Source: Eisenbergiella porci (GTDB taxonomy: Bacteria; Bacillota; Clostridia; Lachnospirales; Lachnospiraceae). From it: 64,000 nucleotides of DNA. The stretch covers positions 21,334-85,333 of the forward strand of contig NZ_VUMI01000026.1 of the NCBI RefSeq assembly GCF_009696275.1, given 5' to 3'. A program made the translations under genes and the position numbers. This document shows, piece after piece, positions 23,983 to 32,753 of the stretch. The notes under the pieces were generated by a model that was not told the origin of the DNA, did not search any database, and worked only from the letters and a program-made list of their open reading frames with translations. The first letter of the stretch is position 1. Each line of letters opens with the position of its first letter.

Positions 23983-26721
23983 TCAGTCATTGCTCCCTTC
24001 TGCTGTTGTCAGCTTCTTACTATTTCCGTATCCATCGCGGGAAATTCGTTTTTCCAGGATTAGAATCAAAACAAAAGCGGCCAGGCAGATCAGGGTTATC
24101 ACGATGCCCAGCGTCAGCCCCGCAGGATAATAATGCATTTCAACCGTATGCTCACCGGCCTCCAGGGAAAGGCTGATGAAGGTATCGTCAAACAGTCCCG
24201 GCTGCACCTCTTCACCGTCCACAAGCACCTTCCAGCCCGGTTCATAAGGTACGCTCAGCACCAGTTCACCGGCTTTGGAGACCTGGATATGTCCCCGGAT
24301 ATGGGTGGAATCAAAGGAATCCACTGTCATGGTTTCACTGCCCAGGATATCAATGGCCTGCGCCAGGATATCTTCATCCAGCCGGTACGCAGAAAGGCTG
24401 AGGGAGCTGCTGTCTTCGGAATGCAGGGAGATTACGTCCCCTTCATCATGCCAGCCCAGGTCGCAGATGTAATGGTATTTCAGCTTGGTAAAGGACTTGG
24501 ACAGCGATTCAGATTCCATTTTCAGGGTATCCACTTTGGAATTTCCCACATAAGCGTAATAATGGCCGCTCTGCTGCGCCGTGACGATGGTTCCGTTTCC
24601 TTCTTCCTGGGAGGGCACGCTTTCAAACAGGGAGCTTTGCAGACCGAGGGCGCGTACCATCAGGTTCTGTGTTTCCAACGGATTGGAGCCTTCTCTGTCA
24701 AGGACGGCTTCCAGCACATCCGTCTGTGTATCCTCCACATTGCCGAGAAATTCATCCAGGGCGTCCGGATTTTCTGTCCCTTCCTCCGTCCCGGCCGCTC
24801 CGGAGGAGGAATCTCCGTCAGCAGGCGCGTCCGGCGAATCGGTGATATCAAAGCCCGGATGCTCACTCACCATAAAGCCCAGAGGAAGCGTATATTTACA
24901 TTCATACAGATAAATATCCCCTTCGCTGTCAATGAGCGTATACAGGTTCGGATCCTCTTTGGAGGATTTGGAGAACATATAACGGACGGAGAGCAGCGAG
25001 GAGGTTAACGGCGTTGCGCCGTCAAAGCAGTAAAATACCTTGCTGTGGCTCATCCCCAGCTTTTCGTAGAACTCCTCCACCTGCCCGTTGGCCGTGGAAG
25101 AAAACAGGGAAGCGGTGGGATAGCCTATCATGGTGCCGTCGTTTTTCGTCACCCGGCTGAACTTTTCAAACCGGTAGAAATCCGGGTCCTGTTCCCTGAT
25201 GCGATCCACCAGAAGCTGGTAATTGTCATGGTTTTCCAGATATTTGCTCCTGCTGGTCACGGAAACGCTTGTCTGATACATATTGATGGAGGCTTCCGCG
25301 GTCACCACAACCAGGGTGAGGACGGCCAGCAGCTTCAGGTTGAAGTTCTTCTTTTTATAATAATAAGCAAAAATTCCATACAGACATAAAAATACGGCAG
25401 TCAGCAGGAAGGTTTCCACGGCAAATGCTTCATCGTCCTTCAGCAGCTTTTCACACAGCAGCACAAAGCCCAGGGACAGGCAGCAGCTGACGCCCAGGGA
25501 CTTGAAGGAGCACTCCCGGATGCGCAGCACCGCCTCGCAGCACAGGGTGAGCAGCAGGAATATATACATAAAGGACTGGCGGCAGGGAAGGGAATCCGGG
25601 TAGTTCATGCCATGCCACATGAAATTCAACACATTAGTGGAAAAGCTTACCAGCAGAAACGCCAGGAGGCCCAGTCTTGCAGCCTTTTCCCGGAGGGAAA
25701 TTTTGGCATTGGAAACATACAGCGGAACCAGCAGGAAAACCGCAACGCCGCAGTAAATGTTCGGCCAGTGATCCAGCCCCGTTTCCACTGCCACATCCAT
25801 GCAGTGCCTTGCCAGCATGTCGATGGTGGAGAAATAGAAGGTCAGCTTGGAGGGAAAGTTGAAGTCGCTGAATTTCGTCAGATGCAGCGCTGAATATTCC
25901 GGTATTAACAGTATGGCCGCCATGCCTCCCGCCAATACGGAAAAAAGCGCAAAACGCAGTACAGCGCCGCCCATCCGGCGAAGGGAGCTGCAGTGGGACA
26001 CAAGCAGCACCAGGAAATACAGCACCAGGAAAATACATACCATGATGGAAATATAGTAATTGGACAGGATGCACAGCGCAAGGCTGATGCAGTACAGCCT
26101 GTATTTCCCTTCAGTCACCAGCTTTTCAAGCCCCAGGGCTATCAGGGGGAACAGGAAAATACAATCCAGCCACATCACGTTCCAGTTATAGGCCGCCAGA
26201 TAGCCGGACATGGCATAAAAAACGGCAAAGGGAACCACGGCCGCGCTTCTGGTTTTAAAATGCCGGGTAAGATACCAGGAAAAGGTAAAACCGCTGAAGC
26301 CGATTTTCAGGATGACCAGATAGGACATGAATTCGATCAGGTATTTATCCGGGAAAAGAGCCACAAGCCAGTTGAAGGGACTTGCCATATAATAGGCGTA
26401 AAGCGCAAGAAAATTAGAGCCCACGCCCACATTCCAGGAATAGGAAAGGCTGTCCCCGCTTCGGATTTTGCTGAGCATTTCAGAAAGAAAGGGGACGTAC
26501 TGGTGGTACATGTCCGAGTGCATGAAGCTTTCATCGCCAAACGGGAAAATGCCGTTGATAATGAAAATCGCCAGCATGATCAGAAAAGGAATGGCAAAGG
26601 AAAGCAGGCAGGCCCAGTTGCTTCTTATCCATCTGCCAGGGGAAGGAGGTTCTGAGGCTGCCGTTTTGGATGGGTTGTTGCGGGCCGCGCGGCCCGCCGT
26701 CATTGTATTCATGAATTTCAT
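23983..26721 (-). CDS. YfhO-family membrane glycosyltransferase-like protein
   Basis: This 912-residue protein has about 12-13 transmembrane segments and the GT-C-like organisation of YfhO. The first extracytoplasmic loop has GDESFMHSDMYHQYVPF, matching the conserved Asp-Met-xx-Gln-Tyr signature. A large extracytoplasmic domain (about residues 490-860) contains a low-complexity Ser/Gly/Glu stretch near 640-670, and a final helix closes the protein. In Bacillus and Listeria, YfhO works with CsbB/GtcA to glycosylate teichoic acid outside the membrane. Here it sits between an LTA-synthase-like gene and a DUF1624 gene, supporting decoration of a polyglycerolphosphate-type polymer. CCGGAGG stands 11 bases before ATG 26721; the internal ATGs at codons 4 and 7 are alternatives. 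Confidence 0.9.
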   Translation of the reverse strand: MKFMNTMTAGRAARNNPSKTAASEPPSPGRWIRSNWACLLSFAIPFLIMLAIFIINGIFPFGDESFMHSDMYHQYVPFLSEMLSKIRSGDSLSYSWNVGVGSNFLALYAYYMASPFNWLVALFPDKYLIEFMSYLVILKIGFSGFTFSWYLTRHFKTRSAAVVPFAVFYAMSGYLAAYNWNVMWLDCIFLFPLIALGLEKLVTEGKYRLYCISLALCILSNYYISIMVCIFLVLYFLVLLVSHCSSLRRMGGAVLRFALFSVLAGGMAAILLIPEYSALHLTKFSDFNFPSKLTFYFSTIDMLARHCMDVAVETGLDHWPNIYCGVAVFLLVPLYVSNAKISLREKAARLGLLAFLLVSFSTNVLNFMWHGMNYPDSLPCRQSFMYIFLLLTLCCEAVLRIRECSFKSLGVSCCLSLGFVLLCEKLLKDDEAFAVETFLLTAVFLCLYGIFAYYYKKKNFNLKLLAVLTLVVVTAEASINMYQTSVSVTSRSKYLENHDNYQLLVDRIREQDPDFYRFEKFSRVTKNDGTMIGYPTASLFSSTANGQVEEFYEKLGMSHSKVFYCFDGATPLTSSLLSVRYMFSKSSKEDPNLYTLIDSEGDIYLYECKYTLPLGFMVSEHPGFDITDSPDAPADGDSSSGAAGTEEGTENPDALDEFLGNVEDTQTDVLEAVLDREGSNPLETQNLMVRALGLQSSLFESVPSQEEGNGTIVTAQQSGHYYAYVGNSKVDTLKMESESLSKSFTKLKYHYICDLGWHDEGDVISLHSEDSSSLSLSAYRLDEDILAQAIDILGSETMTVDSFDSTHIRGHIQVSKAGELVLSVPYEPGWKVLVDGEEVQPGLFDDTFISLSLEAGEHTVEMHYYPAGLTLGIVITLICLAAFVLILILEKRISRDGYGNSKKLTTAEGSND

Positions 26722-26794
26722 TTTTGTCGTTGTACCTCCGGAGCTGTAATTGGGTTACGCTTATGTGGCCGTGCGGTTTTTCCGGCGTGGGAAA

Positions 26795-28579
26795 TTAGCC
26801 GCCGTTACGCTTTGATGCATCAAAGATCTGGTAATACTGATAGCCTCTGTAGCCGGAAAGCAAATCCTTCTGATCGTCCGCATTCGTAAAGGTACCGTCT
26901 TTAAGCTCCACATGGTTGGCGGAGATTACGGGCGCCTCCCCGGAAAAAGCGGCCAGATAGCTGAAATAATCAGGAAGGGGAAGGCCTGCGGCCTGAAGCG
27001 TCTGAAAGCCCAGATAATTGGCGCTGGTTTCCACGCCCGTGGTTTCCTCAATATCATAATTGGCCCAGATGATGAAAGGAACCTTGTAACGCCGTGACAG
27101 TTCTTCCTCAGTCAGCGTTGCATTACGCTTCCCATTGAGCTTCCATACCGGCTCCACAACGGAGTTGGTAGGCTGATGATCACCGAAGAAAACAATAATG
27201 GTTTCTTCCTCCTGCCCTTCAAAATAGGCAATCAGCTCCTGCAGCGCCTCGTCCGAAAGCTTCATCAGGGATAAATAATTGTTCAGGGCTGTGGAATTGG
27301 CGCCCTCCACGGTAATATCCGGCTGGAAATTATCGAAGCTTTCCGTATAAGAAGAATGGTTCTGCATCGTTACGTTGAATACGAACAGCGGTTCTCCGGG
27401 TTCTTTCTTTTCGTAGGTTTCAATAATTTTCTCAAAATCCGATTTATCACTTACATACTCTCTCACAAGAAGCGGATTTTTATAATCGGGCAGAAAATGC
27501 ATTTCCTGAAAGCCCAGGTCCGGATAAACCTTATCCCGATCCCAGCCGGTCGCCTTGTAAGGGTGCATGGCTACCGTTTTATAGCCAAGGGAAGCCAGGT
27601 GGGAGGCCATGGAAGGCGTTTCTGCCTTGATGTACTGCTGGTAGGGGATGCTGCCGGTGGGAAGAAAGGCCATGGTATTCCCCGTCAGGTATTCAAACTC
27701 GGTATTTGCAGTATTTCCCCCCAGGACTGAAACATTCAGCCATCCGGAAACCGTGTTGTCCGCGCCGTCCATCATGCTGTGCATAAAAGGCATATAATCT
27801 TCATTGGTCTGAAAATCCGCAAGCACGGCCGGATCGGAAAAGGCTTCGTCCATGATGACGATAATGTTCGGTTTTTTCTCCGGTTCCTCCGAGGGCTGTG
27901 CATAGGCGGCTAGCTCCTCCCGGGCAGCATCCGCGTTGTAGCCGGCCGGTTTGTCTACGGAGATATAACGCAGCTCCATGACAAAGGCCAGCGCCGTGCC
28001 GTTCTTGAAGCTGATGGTGGTCGGGGTAAAAAGCTTGTCATACAGCCGCAGCTTCTGCTGGACGATTTCGTCGGAATGGAACATACCGCCGAAGGCCACC
28101 AGCAGGGCGCATACAACGGCAGCCGTGGGTATGCGGAATTTCCAGGTTCCTTTTTTCAGTGTATACCTGCAGAAAAATTCCAGTATCAGCAGAACCAGAA
28201 AGCCGATAACCACAAGAAGCGCCTGTTTGTCCAGCGTATATTCATAGTTGTCCGCAACGCTTGCGGCGGTGCTGATAGAGAACAGATCCCAGGGCTGAAT
28301 CGGTACGGAACGGAAATTCAGCACGAAATAATTCACCAGCCCATACAGGAAAAAGAAAAGCGTTTCCGTCATCAGCGCCGCATGCAGCCGGCCGAACAGG
28401 GCGAAAAGCAGCAGGGCAACCAGCTCAAACATTACGATATTGAGCACCTGCGGAGTTGCCTTCATGGTTTTCCAGGGATTATGGGTAAACCATTCCAGCA
28501 GATAAAAGGTTACGATTGGATAAAGCAGCAGCAAAATCAGGTTCAGCCTGCTTTCCTTTATTTTCTTTAGAAATTTCAT
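26795..28579 (-). CDS. LTA-synthase-family sulfatase-fold protein
   Basis: This membrane phosphoglycerol-transferase-like enzyme (about 594 aa) has five N-terminal helices (residues about 10-170) and then an extracytoplasmic sulfatase-fold domain. Metal and catalytic features are visible: NIIVIMDEAFSDP, the nucleophile Thr region GGNTANTEFEYLTGN, MHPYKATGWDRDKVYPDLGF, and FFGDHQPTNS near the end. These fit LtaS-type transfer of glycerol phosphate from phosphatidylglycerol, though other polymer substrates are possible. The start is placed at ATG 28579 because GGGAG sits 5-6 bases upstream; an ATG 12 bases earlier lacks a site. It is the first gene of the envelope operon and has a strong promoter. 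Confidence 0.9.
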   Translation of the reverse strand: MKFLKKIKESRLNLILLLLYPIVTFYLLEWFTHNPWKTMKATPQVLNIVMFELVALLLFALFGRLHAALMTETLFFFLYGLVNYFVLNFRSVPIQPWDLFSISTAASVADNYEYTLDKQALLVVIGFLVLLILEFFCRYTLKKGTWKFRIPTAAVVCALLVAFGGMFHSDEIVQQKLRLYDKLFTPTTISFKNGTALAFVMELRYISVDKPAGYNADAAREELAAYAQPSEEPEKKPNIIVIMDEAFSDPAVLADFQTNEDYMPFMHSMMDGADNTVSGWLNVSVLGGNTANTEFEYLTGNTMAFLPTGSIPYQQYIKAETPSMASHLASLGYKTVAMHPYKATGWDRDKVYPDLGFQEMHFLPDYKNPLLVREYVSDKSDFEKIIETYEKKEPGEPLFVFNVTMQNHSSYTESFDNFQPDITVEGANSTALNNYLSLMKLSDEALQELIAYFEGQEEETIIVFFGDHQPTNSVVEPVWKLNGKRNATLTEEELSRRYKVPFIIWANYDIEETTGVETSANYLGFQTLQAAGLPLPDYFSYLAAFSGEAPVISANHVELKDGTFTNADDQKDLLSGYRGYQYYQIFDASKRNGG

Positions 28580-28635
28580 TTTTACTCCCATCTTGTTTTT
28601 CCATACGGATCAGAATACCCCATGATTCTTGTTAC

Positions 28636-28664
28636 ATTCTAGTCAGCGATATGGTGACTGTCAA
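28636..28664 (-). promoter_or_regulatory. Promoter of the LTA-synthase/YfhO operon
   Basis: On the minus strand TTGACA (28659-28664), 17 bases and TAGAAT (28636-28641) form a near-consensus promoter, 57 bases upstream of the LTA-synthase-like start. Confidence 0.78.
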
Positions 28665-28758
28665 GAGAAGCGGCGAAGAATTCATAATTTGGAAAGAAAA
28701 AATAATTATACCGAACACGGAAATACGAAATACAGAACGAGAGAATCGGGCAGCGCGG

Positions 28759-28787
28759 TTGACAGAAGAAATACGTAATTGTAATAT
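28759..28787 (+). promoter_or_regulatory. Promoter of the GNAT gene at 28862
   Basis: TTGACA (28759-28764), 17 bases and TAATAT (28782-28787) form a vegetative promoter divergent from the envelope operon promoter, with about 95 bases between the two -35 boxes. Confidence 0.75.
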
Positions 28788-28861
28788 GAAAAAACCGGCA
28801 GCCGCAGGGCAGGTAAGCGCATTTGCGGCAGCAGTACAATCAACAGGGAGGATTAACAAAA

Positions 28862-29713
28862 ATGCATATAGCTGAGGATATTATAAAAAGGGTGGAGGCC
28901 CAGTTTAAAATGGACTGCGCGCTGGATCCGTCCGGCGAAGCAGGAAAACGCGGTTATTTAATAGGAAGAAGGCCGAAAATGCCGGATCAGACCTTTATGA
29001 CTGATACGGCCTATGGCTGGCTTATGAGAGAGCGTATGGAAAAAGCGGCGGCAGGCATTGACTATGGAATTGATTCCAGGGCAAGGGTATATGAAGGGAT
29101 GGATCTGTTTTTCAGGGCGATTCTGTTCTGCGGGAAAGGGTATCTTATGGCGGATGAGGCAATTTATGACTGGTGCTGCCGTGAATACGGGGGACAGGGA
29201 CCGGAGCCGGAATGGTTCTGCCGTTTTTCAAACCTGCGCAGGCTGGATGACTGCCTTCGCAGCCAACGCAGGGAGATTGCGGATACCCATATTTATTTTC
29301 TCCCTGGAATGCAGGAAACGGCGGTAAAACCGGATTTTGAGGTCAGATGGCTGGAAGAAGGGGAGCTGCCCGACTGGAAGGAGGGGCGGCAGTTCCGCCA
29401 TGCCATCTGCGGTTCTGAGCTGATGCCGGATGTGCTGGCTGTTGCTGCAATTATTGACGGAAAAGTGGCTGCTGTGGCCGGGGCCAGTGAGGACAGTCCG
29501 CTGATGTGGCAGATTGGAATTGACGTGCTGCCCGAATTTGCGGGCCGTGGCCTGGCCTCCAGTCTGGTTGCCCTGCTGAAACAGGAGATCCTTGCCAGAG
29601 GAAAAATCCCCTTCTACGGCACCGCGGAATCCCACGGGCTTTCCAGGAGCGTTGCCATAAACGCCGGCTTTTTCCCGGCGTGGGCCGAGGTATATGTCAG
29701 ACGCAGGCAATGA
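28862..29713 (+). CDS. GNAT-family N-acetyltransferase with extra N-terminal domain
   Basis: This protein of about 283 residues carries a GNAT fold in its last 120 residues. The acetyl-CoA loop is DVLPEFAGRGLASSLVALLK, and the final strands include SVAINAGFFPAWAEVYVR. The N-terminal 150 residues form a separate domain without a family I recognise. ATG 28862 has AGGGAGG at good spacing; an in-frame ATG at 28823 lies before that site. The gene stands alone between promoter and MORN gene. The acetylated substrate is unknown. Confidence 0.85.
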   Translation: MHIAEDIIKRVEAQFKMDCALDPSGEAGKRGYLIGRRPKMPDQTFMTDTAYGWLMRERMEKAAAGIDYGIDSRARVYEGMDLFFRAILFCGKGYLMADEAIYDWCCREYGGQGPEPEWFCRFSNLRRLDDCLRSQRREIADTHIYFLPGMQETAVKPDFEVRWLEEGELPDWKEGRQFRHAICGSELMPDVLAVAAIIDGKVAAVAGASEDSPLMWQIGIDVLPEFAGRGLASSLVALLKQEILARGKIPFYGTAESHGLSRSVAINAGFFPAWAEVYVRRRQ

Positions 29714-29774
29714 AGCCCAATTAATTAAGAAAATCTTTTCTGTGACGTTGCGGTCAAGTATGGTAGAATAAAAG

Positions 29775-29799
29775 TAACTGCTGAAGTGATGGACAGTTA
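29775..29799 (+). repeat. Copy of dispersed TAACTG/CAGTTA hairpin
   Basis: TAACTG and CAGTTA flank a 13-base loop between the GNAT and MORN genes. It resembles the elements at 32597, 47315 and 53680. Confidence 0.45.
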
Positions 29800-29855
29800 T
29801 AAACGAAGGCGGCGGCAGATGCCGCCCTGAAAAGAAAGAACCGGAGAGAATAGGA

Positions 29856-30929
29856 ATGAAAAACAGTAAATTAATGAAGGAGCTGGTTCCCATAGCCGCC
29901 CTGCTTCTTTTTATCATTGTGGTGTTGGTAATGTGCGCAGTCAGTGCCAGGCAGAAAAAGGGGCCGTCCGGTACGGGACCGGATACAGAGGCGGTGCAGG
30001 AAACGGAAAGCGAAACGGAAAGCGGCGGCGAAACGGCGGAAAGCACGGAGGAAGCCTCAGATGAAACGGGAGAAAATACCGGCAAAGAGGATCCTGTGGA
30101 GGTTCAGGAGACGATTGAGCTGGATGCCGAGGAACCTGTGGAAACGGAAAGCGCGCCGGATGCTGTGAAGGACGCGCCTCCTGCCGTATCCGGCTCCAAT
30201 GTGCCGGACACGGCGCAGGTAAGCACAAATACGGCGACGGTTATTGTAAAGAAAACGAATACCCAGATGCTCGCAGAAATGATGGATTACTGGCAGAAGG
30301 ATAATGTGGAAGCCGTAGAGGATCTGAGCGGGCTGGCACATTACCGCGCCATGTCGGCCTCACTGAAAAGTTCAGCTTATTTTTATTACTACGGGGACAG
30401 GAATGAGCAGGGCCGCCCGGAGGGAACGGGCATTGCCGTTTACGGAGAGGATCAGTATTACTACGGAGAATGGAAGGACGGCCTGCGCAGCGGGAAGGGA
30501 ATGTGGCTGAAAATGTACTGTCAGGACAATACTGCTTCCTTTGATCCGGTTCTGGTTACCCATAGCTATGAGGGTGCCTGGCTGGACAATCTGCCCAACG
30601 GGGAAGGCCAGGAGCACTATGATCTGGATATCGGCAGGGCAGCCCCGGAGAGCCGGTATTTTCAGAATGTGATCGGCAATTTCAAGGACGGGCTGTACCA
30701 TGGAAATATGTATATCAACACGCTGAATGCCGACGGCAACGTGCAGGAATGGCGCGGTGAAGCGAAGGAAGGTGTGTTTAAGACCTTTGAAGGAAGGGAT
30801 CTGGAAGGCAGGGTGCCGATTTGCCAGGATGTACAGAACCCGGACAGCCATATGTGGATCCATCCGCTGGAAAACAAGGATCAGGGGCTGAAGGAGGTAA
30901 GGGTTCAGGTAAAAAACAGAAAGGAATAA
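29856..30929 (+). CDS. Membrane-anchored MORN-repeat protein
   Basis: This 357-residue protein has one N-terminal membrane helix (residues about 10-31, LVPIAALLLFIIVVLVMCAV), a long acidic Glu/Thr/Ser-rich linker (about 33-120), and a C-terminal domain with MORN repeats such as YYYGEWKDGLRSGKGMW and YEGAWLDNLPNGEGQEHY. MORN repeats commonly bind lipids or other proteins, and in bacteria their role is poorly known. The domain would lie outside the cell at the end of a flexible stalk. CCGGAGAGAA precedes ATG 29856. It is not clearly in an operon with either neighbour. Confidence 0.85.
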   Translation: MKNSKLMKELVPIAALLLFIIVVLVMCAVSARQKKGPSGTGPDTEAVQETESETESGGETAESTEEASDETGENTGKEDPVEVQETIELDAEEPVETESAPDAVKDAPPAVSGSNVPDTAQVSTNTATVIVKKTNTQMLAEMMDYWQKDNVEAVEDLSGLAHYRAMSASLKSSAYFYYYGDRNEQGRPEGTGIAVYGEDQYYYGEWKDGLRSGKGMWLKMYCQDNTASFDPVLVTHSYEGAWLDNLPNGEGQEHYDLDIGRAAPESRYFQNVIGNFKDGLYHGNMYINTLNADGNVQEWRGEAKEGVFKTFEGRDLEGRVPICQDVQNPDSHMWIHPLENKDQGLKEVRVQVKNRKE

Positions 30930-31013
30930 AGCCAGGGACAGTTGTAAAAAGGGGAACGAACGGCTTTGCCGGAAGCAGGCGGCCGTATTATAAATAATAA
31001 GGGGGTAAAAGGT

Positions 31014-32489
31014 ATGGCAAGATACCAATGTGGAATCTGTGGTTACATTTTTGACGAAGAAAAGGAAGGGAAGCTCTTTTCAGAGCTGGAAAAATGTCCG
31101 GTGTGCGGGCGTTCGCCGGATAACTTACGTTTGCTGGAGGAGCAGCCTGCGGCTGTGCCGGAAACGGAAACTGCGGAAGCTGGCACGCAGACAGGCCTGA
31201 AAGCTGCCGGGGAAACGGAAGCGCCGGCCGGCGCTGCATGCACAGATGAAAATAGTGAACCCCAGACTCTTGCCTATCCGGAGAAATGGAGAAGGCAGGA
31301 TGAAAATATCCGGTACATGGCTCAGATTCACGAAATGGCGGTTTCAGGAAAGCCCCTTATTGAGGCCATGGGGACACAGATGCCCATGCCCTGCTGGGAT
31401 GACATACTTATTCTGGGGGCGCAGCTGAATCCGCCGCCGCTGGATGAGCATGCCCATGTGGATACGACCACCGTTATCGGCCCGAATGCCAAGAAGCCGC
31501 TTATACTGGACAATCCGGTATACATATCCCACATGTCCTTCGGCGCGCTTTCAAAGGAAGCCAAGATATCCCTGGCGAGAGGAAGCGCTCTGGCGCATTC
31601 GGCCATGTGCAGCGGCGAAGGCGGGATTCTGCCGGAGGAAAGGGAAGCGGCGGCCAAATATATTTTTGAATATGTGCCCAATCTGTACAGTGTGACGCCG
31701 GAGAACCTGCGGCGCGCTGATGCCATAGAAATCAAGATCGGCCAGGGTACCAAGCCCGGCATGGGAGGACATCTTCCGGGAGGCAAGGTGACTCCGGAAA
31801 TCGCAGCCATCCGTAATAAGCCCCTGGGACAGGACGTTATCAGCCCGTCCAGATTCCCGGGAATCAATACCAGAGAGGATTTGCGGGCGCTGGTTGACAA
31901 ACTGCGCTGTGAATCGGACGGCAGGCCGATCGGGATCAAGATCGCAGCGGGAAGAATTGAACGGGATCTGGAATACTGTGTCTTTGCCGGTCCGGATTTT
32001 ATTACTATCGACGGAAGAGGCGGCGCAACAGGGGCGAGCCCGCGTCTGGTGCGTGATTCCACAAGTGTTCCCACTGTATTTGCACTTTACCGGGCAAGGA
32101 AATATCTGGACAGCGTGAAATCCGATATTTCCCTGGTGATTACGGGAGGGCTGCGGGTATCCTCGGATTTTGCAAAGGCGATTGCCATGGGAGCCGACGC
32201 GGTGGCGGTGGCTTCGGCGGCGCTGATGGCAGCGGCCTGCCAACAGTACCGGATTTGCGGCAGCGGAAAATGTCCGGTAGGAATCGCCACACAGGATGAG
32301 ACACTGAGAGCACGCCTTAAGATGGATGCGGCGGCAGCGAGAGTGGCAAACTATCTCAACTGCTCCCTGGAGGAACTGAAAACCTTCGCCCGCATCACAG
32401 GGCATGAGAGACTGCATGATCTAAGCGTTGAGGATTTATGCACCATCAGCCGGGAAATATCGGAATTTACCAATATTCCCCATGCATAA
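31014..32489 (+). CDS. Rubredoxin-like domain fused to FMN-binding glutamate synthase domain
   Basis: This 491-residue cytosolic protein starts at ATG 31014 behind AAGGGGG. Residues 1-45 form a rubredoxin-like zinc or iron knuckle with the pairs YQCGICGY and KCPVCGRS. After an Ala/Glu-rich linker comes the GltB-type synthase domain, with PVYISHMSFGALSKEAK, GQGTKPGMGGHLPGGKV, ITIDGRGGATGASP and the iron-sulfur cluster segment RICGSGKCPVGIATQ. It lacks the glutaminase domain of full glutamate synthase, so it resembles the stand-alone archaeal/clostridial-type GltB subunit and may take ammonia from a partner or do another FMN reaction. The N-terminal rubredoxin-like module may feed electrons directly. 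Confidence 0.88.
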   Translation: MARYQCGICGYIFDEEKEGKLFSELEKCPVCGRSPDNLRLLEEQPAAVPETETAEAGTQTGLKAAGETEAPAGAACTDENSEPQTLAYPEKWRRQDENIRYMAQIHEMAVSGKPLIEAMGTQMPMPCWDDILILGAQLNPPPLDEHAHVDTTTVIGPNAKKPLILDNPVYISHMSFGALSKEAKISLARGSALAHSAMCSGEGGILPEEREAAAKYIFEYVPNLYSVTPENLRRADAIEIKIGQGTKPGMGGHLPGGKVTPEIAAIRNKPLGQDVISPSRFPGINTREDLRALVDKLRCESDGRPIGIKIAAGRIERDLEYCVFAGPDFITIDGRGGATGASPRLVRDSTSVPTVFALYRARKYLDSVKSDISLVITGGLRVSSDFAKAIAMGADAVAVASAALMAAACQQYRICGSGKCPVGIATQDETLRARLKMDAAAARVANYLNCSLEELKTFARITGHERLHDLSVEDLCTISREISEFTNIPHA

Positions 32490-32596
32490 GGAAAAATCAG
32501 CAGTTCAGCCGGCCGGTGCGTTTACAGTGCTGACCGGCTGAAAGTCATCCGGAAGTACAAAATATTAATTTCGCAGGTGGTTTTGAATGGAATTTT

Positions 32597-32629
32597 GCAT
32601 GTAACTGTGATGGAACAGGACAGTTATGC
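32597..32629 (+). repeat. Copy of dispersed GTAACTGT/ACAGTTA hairpin
   Basis: GCATGTAACTGT and ACAGTTATGC form a stem with one bulge around an 11-base loop. It lies in the 264-base gap between the glutamate-synthase-like and MATE genes. A second hairpin in the same gap (32498-32540, arms TTCAGCCGG/CCGGCTGAA, no T run) may end the upstream gene. Confidence 0.5.
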
Positions 32630-32666
32630 AAAAACTTTAGTTAAATTGCTTATATAAATAGGAAGG

Positions 32667-32713
32667 AACAGCAGATTGTTTTACTTGCGGGCTGCTGTTT
32701 TTTCTATTATACT
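32667..32713 (+). promoter_or_regulatory. Terminator-like stem overlapping the MATE promoter
   Basis: AACAGCAG (32667-32674) and CTGCTGTT (32692-32699) followed by T residues form a small intrinsic terminator. Overlapping it, TTGCGG (32685-32690), 17 bases and TATACT (32708-32713) form a promoter ending 40 bases before the MATE start. Confidence 0.55.
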
Positions 32714-32753
32714 GGAATGGTTAGCTAGTTAAGAGTTAGAAAGTGGTGTTAAA

